Part shown: positions 60,101 through 64,000 of the stretch, piece by piece
How the letters are laid out: every line of letters begins with the position of its first letter
Position numbering within the stretch: the first letter of the stretch is position 1
Source of the DNA: Triatoma infestans
Lineage: Eukaryota > Arthropoda > Insecta > Hemiptera > Reduviidae
DNA length: 64,000 nucleotides
Reading direction: 5' to 3'
Assembly (NCBI GenBank): GCA_011037195.1
Contig: JAAEAF010000104.1
Location: forward strand, 1-64,000
Translations under genes and position numbers: made by a program
Notes under the pieces: generated by a model
Told to the model about the DNA's origin: nothing
What the model saw: the letters and a program-made list of their open reading frames with translations, nothing else
The model's database searches: none

Positions 60101-63100
60101 CCTCCCGGGCCAGGCGGTCCGCCGCCTCATTGCCTCTGTAACCCGAGTGCCCAGGTACCCAAACCAGGAAGACCTTATTATGGCTACTAATTTCCCTGAG
60201 TGCACCTAGGCAGTCCCACACCAGCCTTGAGCTGATCTCCCATGAGTCAATTGCCCGCAGAGCAGCCTGGCTATCCGAACAAATGACGACTCTGGAGTTA
60301 TACACCCCCCGTCTTTTTATTTCGGCGGCGCAGATAATAATCGCGACTAGCTCCGCCTGAAAGACCGTAGCTAGCCTTCCCAGGCTCACCGAGATATTAC
60401 ATCTCGGATGAGCCCCGTACACGCCGGCTCCCACTCCGTCACCCATCTTGGACCCGTCCGTGTACCACATAGATTCGCCTGTAATTGGCGGCCCATTCTT
60501 CCATGCCCCTCTGTCTAATATCCAGACTTTGAAGGGTTTTTGGAAGCCATACCTAGGAGTCATTATGTCCGTAGGCAGGCCCAAGATCGGGTCCGCCTCC
60601 AGCTCCTCCCATAGGTACCAACCTCCCAGTATGCCTGGGATAGATGGGCGCTTGCCCCTGTTGTAGTCGTGCCACAACTGCTCTTGCAACGCCTTGGACG
60701 TAAATGTGGAGTGGTGGAAGGTTTAACAGGTCCTCCAAGGCCGCATTGGGGGTAGTCATCATAGCACCCGTCGTACTCAGGCAAGCCAGCCTTTGAACAC
60801 TTCCGAGTGCTCCCGACCCCTATGTGCAAGGTCCTTGTCTACCAGACCACCGCCCCGTGGGTTACCATTGGTCTCACCACACAGGTGTAAATCCACAGGG
60901 CCATCCTCGGGCTTAATCCCCAACTTTTACCGCATAGCCTCCTTGCACCTACCCATGGCGATTTTGGCTTTGTGTGCGGTGATGTTAAGATGCGAGTTCC
61001 ATATCAGCCTTCGGTCAAATATGACTCCTAAATATTTGGCCTCCATGGCAAAGGGGATCACAACCCCTCCGAGTATTGGTGTTGTAAGCCTTGTAAATTT
61101 CTCTTCCTCGAAAAAGGAACCACTTGAGTTTTGTGGGGATTGATGGAGAGACCCTCCGCTCTGCACCATTTGTTCACAATATTGAGCGCTCCCTGAGTGC
61201 GCTCCGAGACAGTTACCGCGAACCGCCCCCTCACCACGATCGCCAGATCGTCCGCAAACCCAAGGCAATGAAAGCCTTCCGCGGTTAATTTAGTCAGGAT
61301 GTCATCGGCTAATAACGTCCACAGCAATGGCGACAAAACGCCTCCCTGCGGACAGCCTCTACTCACCCTGGCCACAAGAGATGAGTTATCTATGGTGGCT
61401 ATATTAGTCCTTCCCAATAGACTAGCTCTTATCCACTGACCGATCGTAAGGGGCGTGCCCCTCCTCATCAGTGCACCGACAAGAGACTCTGAGGAAACAT
61501 TATTAAAGGCGCCCTCAATATCCAAAAAGGTGACTACCAACCACCTAAATAATATTAATTAGAATTAAATATGTTGTTGAAATTCCAAGTCTGAAAAATC
61601 GGATGCACGGAAAAGCGTTTTTACTGAAAAGTATTTCTCAATTTTCAGCTATTTTCTCTAAAACGGCTCCAACGATTTTCTTAAAATTAATCTTGTGAAC
61701 TACACATTTAAAGAGCTACAACTTTTATTAGAAAACTTTCTCCGGATAAAGCCAATTAAGGAAACATTTAGGGAAGTGGTAGGGTTATATTTTCTATAAA
61801 ATGCAATCTTATTTGATTATACAATTCTACCATGAAACAAACTTAATTAGAAATTAACAGATTGCCAAAATTCTGAGTTTCAAGAAAATTAGTAAGCCGG
61901 AATTGGCTTTTTACTGAACATTTTTTCAGTTTTCGCGATTTTCTTCATAAAAACACCGACGAATTTCATTAAAGTTGCTATACTGCTATACTAACTATAA
62001 AATTTGTCAATTATAATTTTGTAAACTATAGGTAGGTAGAGAAAGCTGTATGAGTATTTCATACTAGATTTTTTTTCCTATTTTTCTGAAAAAATTGTTT
62101 TTAGATGAATAAGGAATCTGCGACGTTAAAATTGAAATGAGTTTGTTCATTATTGGCTCCCTACAATGTAATTATTCTCTACCTGCCACTGTTGCGATAG
62201 GTTGGCACTTGTTCCCCCCACAACCTTTATATTTTATATTAGGTCATATGAGCAAAATTTAAAAGTTAAAGAAAATTTGTAATGTAACATATAACTGCAT
62301 TAAGAGGAGTAAAAGAAAGTCGTGTGAATGTTTCACACAAGATTTTTTTCCGTATTCAGCGAACCCCAAAACATGTAATTCCGGTTAAAATTCAATTTCG
62401 AAAATCAGGCACGATCGCAATACTTCCTCTTACTAGGAGAGAAAATAGAAATGTTTTTAGGAAAAGGTCTCTCTCTTTCTTTCTTTCTTTCTTTCTCTCT
62501 CTCTCTCGCTGTGTGTGTGTTAACAGAATATTTCAAAAACCATAAGCCCAGGAAGGTCAAACTTGGTATTACATTTAGATACTACCACCACATCAGTCAC
62601 AAAGATTTCCGACAAAATCCATCAACCGGAAGTGCGACTTTACTGAAGGTTTTTTCCTTTTCAGTTTATCGTAATTTTCTCAAAAATGGCTCCAACAATT
62701 TTCTTTAAACCTTGTATACTATCTACATGCATAAATACCTATCACTTTTATTTTAAAAATTTTCCGCGAAAATTGATTTTTTTGTGGGGGAAACAGCGTC
62801 ATACTTTGCTCTAAAGTACCACTTCAGAATAATATTTGGTTTTACCAGCAATATAATATTAATACACATCTTCAGCAGCATCAATTGAATTCCAAATGTG
62901 AAGAAAATTCCGGTTAACCGAAAATGCGGCTATATACAATAAGTTTTTTGAGATTTTTGGAATATTCTAGAAAACTAACTTCACAGATAAAAACGTATTA
63001 CATTTATTGGAAACACTGTTGTTATGTTAACAGTGTGATATAGACTTGCACAGAGCAAATTTAGTTGATACACACCTAATTTAATTTAATTATATAATAC

Positions 63101-63946
63101 TAATTTACTCCTAATTATAATTATTTAGTACAATATTGTAATATTTAATATAATATTATTAATTATATAATACAAATTACTCCTAATACCAATTGAATAC
63201 TAAAATTTAGTTGAATGAATCAACTAAATTTGCCCTGTCTAGTCTATGTTATCACAATCTTTGACAAAAAACATCCTGATGATGGGCGAACACCCGAAAC
63301 CGGTCGATGACCACAAAAAGAAGCAGGCTATAACGGAAAATATCTCTGATTTTTTGAAAAATTTAAAAAAAAAAATTATTTTGGATAGTTCTGCGGAATT
63401 TGGGTTGTTAATTTGAAATGTTATATGTAGAATCAATTCTTAGTTCGAAGAAAATTAGTTTATCACTACTTTCTCTAAAAGCACCAGTAGGTTTCGTATT
63501 GTGTAGTTTATTAACTACGCATAAACAGTTCTATCAGATTTGTTTGAAACTTTCTATGGTATCTGGGGCTTCAAGTTGTCATTTTATTATAGAGTACGTT
63601 CCTTATCTATTTAATACTAAAGGCAAAATGTAACTAAGTGTTTGAAAAACAAGGGTCAATTAGAAATATGTGAACTGCATTAGATGAAGTCGTGTGAAAG
63701 TTTCACACAAAATTAGTTTTATTTAGTTAATGAATTTGAACAATATTATTATGACAGTGAACTATGGGAATTCCTAAAATCTGACAATTCTGGTTTGAAG
63801 TCAACATAAAAAAAGTACCTTACCTTTCAGCTTGTTAGCAAGTTCCATTGTGAATAAAACATTGGCAAGTTTACTCTGAGCATAGGCTCCTAAAGCACTA
63901 TATCTTCTTTTTTCATAGTTTAGATCATCCCAATGCATTTCTCCTT
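57146..63946 (-). CDS. Retinol dehydrogenase-like SDR, 3' exons (partial)
   Basis: Three minus-strand exons join in phase: 63946-63824, 57538-57334 and 57263-57146 (stop at 57146). The first gives GEMHWDDLNYEKRRYSALGA followed by YAQSKLANVLFTMELA, the short-chain dehydrogenase active-site YxxxK. The second gives KGVAVYSLHPGIVRTELGRH, the conserved HPG..T segment that shapes the cofactor and substrate site. The last gives YFSDCRLQEDK and AAAKKLWAVSADLV, the usual tail of RDH11-14-type enzymes. These reduce or oxidise retinoids or other small carbonyls with NADP(H), usually at the ER. The start of the 63946 exon is set by a pyrimidine-rich AG; an open frame runs on to the window edge, so this border is less sure. 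The N-terminal Rossmann TGxxxGxG part lies outside the window. Confidence 0.88.
57705..58111. mobile_element. 407-bp inverted-repeat element with internal tandem repeats
   Basis: Ends are 22-bp inverted repeats with one mismatch: GTTACCGGCAAAGTATGAAA (57705) and, inverted, GTTACCAGCAAAGTATGAAA (from 58111). Inside, a 31-33 bp unit starting ataccatgcgtg occurs three times (57755, 57788, 57819). Near the right end lies tgggctcgtccgggat (58073-58088), which resembles a retroviral-type primer-binding site. The 122-aa frame here has no domain. It lies in the large intron of the dehydrogenase gene. Confidence 0.55.
58400..59158 (-). repeat. Dispersed dimeric repeat, reverse copies
   Basis: Two terminal blocks (about 58410-58450 and 58670-58750, agtaagaggaagtattttta) and one core in reverse (gcgatttactcgaaaatggc then tctaacgattttctttaaac, about 58960-59005). 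A (GT)n run lies at 58787-58805. Confidence 0.6.
59160..59460 (+). pseudogene. LINE C-terminal relic
   Basis: The plus-strand frame includes LRWAGHIARMD at about 59240, RWLDSVNEDARTLFGVRSWT at about 59340 and AQDRDGWRSLLAEAHA, the C-terminal tail of insect endonuclease/RT LINEs. It ends near 59450. No upstream RT is attached; the dispersed repeat lies directly before it. Confidence 0.6.
59490..61545 (-). pseudogene. R1/I-like LINE with RNase H, 5' truncated
   Basis: The minus-strand element starts at about 61545, just upstream of RT motif A (VTFLDIEGAFNNV), and has RGCPQGGVLSPLLWTLLADD and the catalytic FADDLAIV. After frame changes near 61060-60560 the 383-aa frame 60689-59538 gives a full RNase H: YTDGSKMGDGVGAGVYG, AELVAI, CSDSQAALRAI and GNEAADRLAREG carry its four acidic residues. 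The end block is VLTGHCRLNKHMHRMGLA and CRFCQEEEETALHVVCQC (zf-RVT). GC content is much higher than the flanks. A TCTA-rich 3' tail lies at 59460-59490. The plus-strand frames here are antisense shadows. Confidence 0.75.
61560..62960 (-). repeat. Dispersed dimeric repeat, several reverse copies
   Basis: Reverse cores lie at about 61640-61690 (gctattttctctaaaacggc), 61930-61970 and 62650-62710. A terminal block is at 62300-62440 (cgatcgcaatacttcctctt), and (CTTT)n/(CT)n/(GT)n microsatellites are at 62465-62521. This array fills most of the intron between the LINE and the hammerhead-like unit. Confidence 0.6.
63020..63350 (+). repeat. Hammerhead-like repeat unit with inverted flank
   Basis: The core unit runs from about 63225 to 63350. 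Before it, tagacttgcacagagcaaat (63052) pairs imperfectly with atttgccctgtctagtctat (about 63228), so this copy too is partly palindromic around an AT-rich loop. The unit ends gaagcaggctataacggaaa then atatctctgat, shared with the copies at 23130-23200 and 39853-39915. Confidence 0.55.
63272..63309 (+). ncRNA. Hammerhead-ribozyme-like motif (best copy)
   Basis: In order: CATC (63272-63275), CTGATGA (63276-63282), one extra T, a GGG...CCC stem with loop, GAAA (63296-63299), CCGG, TC (63304-63305), GATG (63306-63309). CATC and GATG pair as stem I, A15.1 and U16.1 close a minimal stem III, and C17 is at the expected cleavage site. This matches the catalytic core of a type I hammerhead with tiny stem III, as known from Penelope-like elements. 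The extra T between the GA and stem II departs from consensus, so activity is uncertain. Confidence 0.4.
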
Positions 63947-64000
63947 CTACGTTTATTTTAGAAAAAAACAAACGAGCAAAAGAAAGTAAACTTTTGTAAT

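Noticed and set aside
59839..60141. GC-rich plus-strand frames over 59.8-61.1 kb
   Set aside because: Antisense shadows of the RNase H/RT LINE on the minus strand, whose motifs are unmistakable.
63947..64000. Extension of the dehydrogenase exon to the window edge
   Set aside because: The frame stays open, but a pyrimidine tract and AG at 63947-63948 plus the protein pattern favour an exon start at 63946; not certain.

Overview
The window reads as nuclear DNA of an insect (at least an arthropod). It is AT-rich, with spliced genes whose introns obey GT/AG, poly(A) signals, and a very heavy load of insect-type transposable elements: Jockey, CR1-like and R1/I-like LINEs, mariner, Tc1, Harbinger, hAT, Ty3/Gypsy and tRNA-derived SINEs. 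The order cannot be told from sequence alone. Nothing bacterial, phage-like or CRISPR-like was seen.

Three host genes were recovered, none as a long single ORF because exons are short. (1) A cathepsin D-type lysosomal aspartic protease, + strand, 9 exons from 6990 to 21240, 395 aa, with a TATA box just upstream. Its introns hold a Harbinger remnant, SINE heads, a LINE fragment and a palindromic Tc/mariner derivative. (2) The Hsp90 co-chaperone Cdc37, - strand, 7 exons from 41451 down to 33915, 372 aa. (3) The 3' half of a short-chain (retinol) dehydrogenase, - strand, with exons at 63946-63824, 57538-57334 and 57263-57146; its 5' exons lie beyond position 64000.

Layout: 1-6.9 kb intergenic with Tc1, LINE and SINE relics; 7-21.2 kb cathepsin D; 21.3-33.8 kb intergenic, with a 4.3 kb Jockey-like LINE (23.4-27.7) and a 2.6 kb LINE on the - strand (28.0-30.6); 33.9-41.5 kb Cdc37; 42.2-42.8 kb hAT relic; 42.8-55.4 kb a stack of nested insertions; 55.7-56.8 kb LINE piece and SINE; 57.1-64 kb dehydrogenase, whose 6.3 kb intron holds an inverted-repeat element, LINE pieces and dispersed repeats.

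The nested stack is the clearest structural story. A CR1-like LINE (- strand) is split inside its endonuclease by an internally deleted LINE flanked by a 13-bp target duplication. That second LINE was itself hit twice: by a mariner element with an apparently intact transposase (TA duplication) and by a Ty3/Gypsy element (303-bp LTRs differing at two positions by eye, 4-bp duplication, single 1442-aa gag-pol ORF with an N-terminal SAP motif).

Two repeat families do not fit an ordinary label. One is a dispersed, roughly 300-bp dimeric repeat found at well over a dozen places on both strands. The other is a family of short units carrying a hammerhead-ribozyme-like core (best copy 63272-63309), one of which forms a 235-bp palindromic insertion with a 12-bp target duplication inside Cdc37 intron 1.
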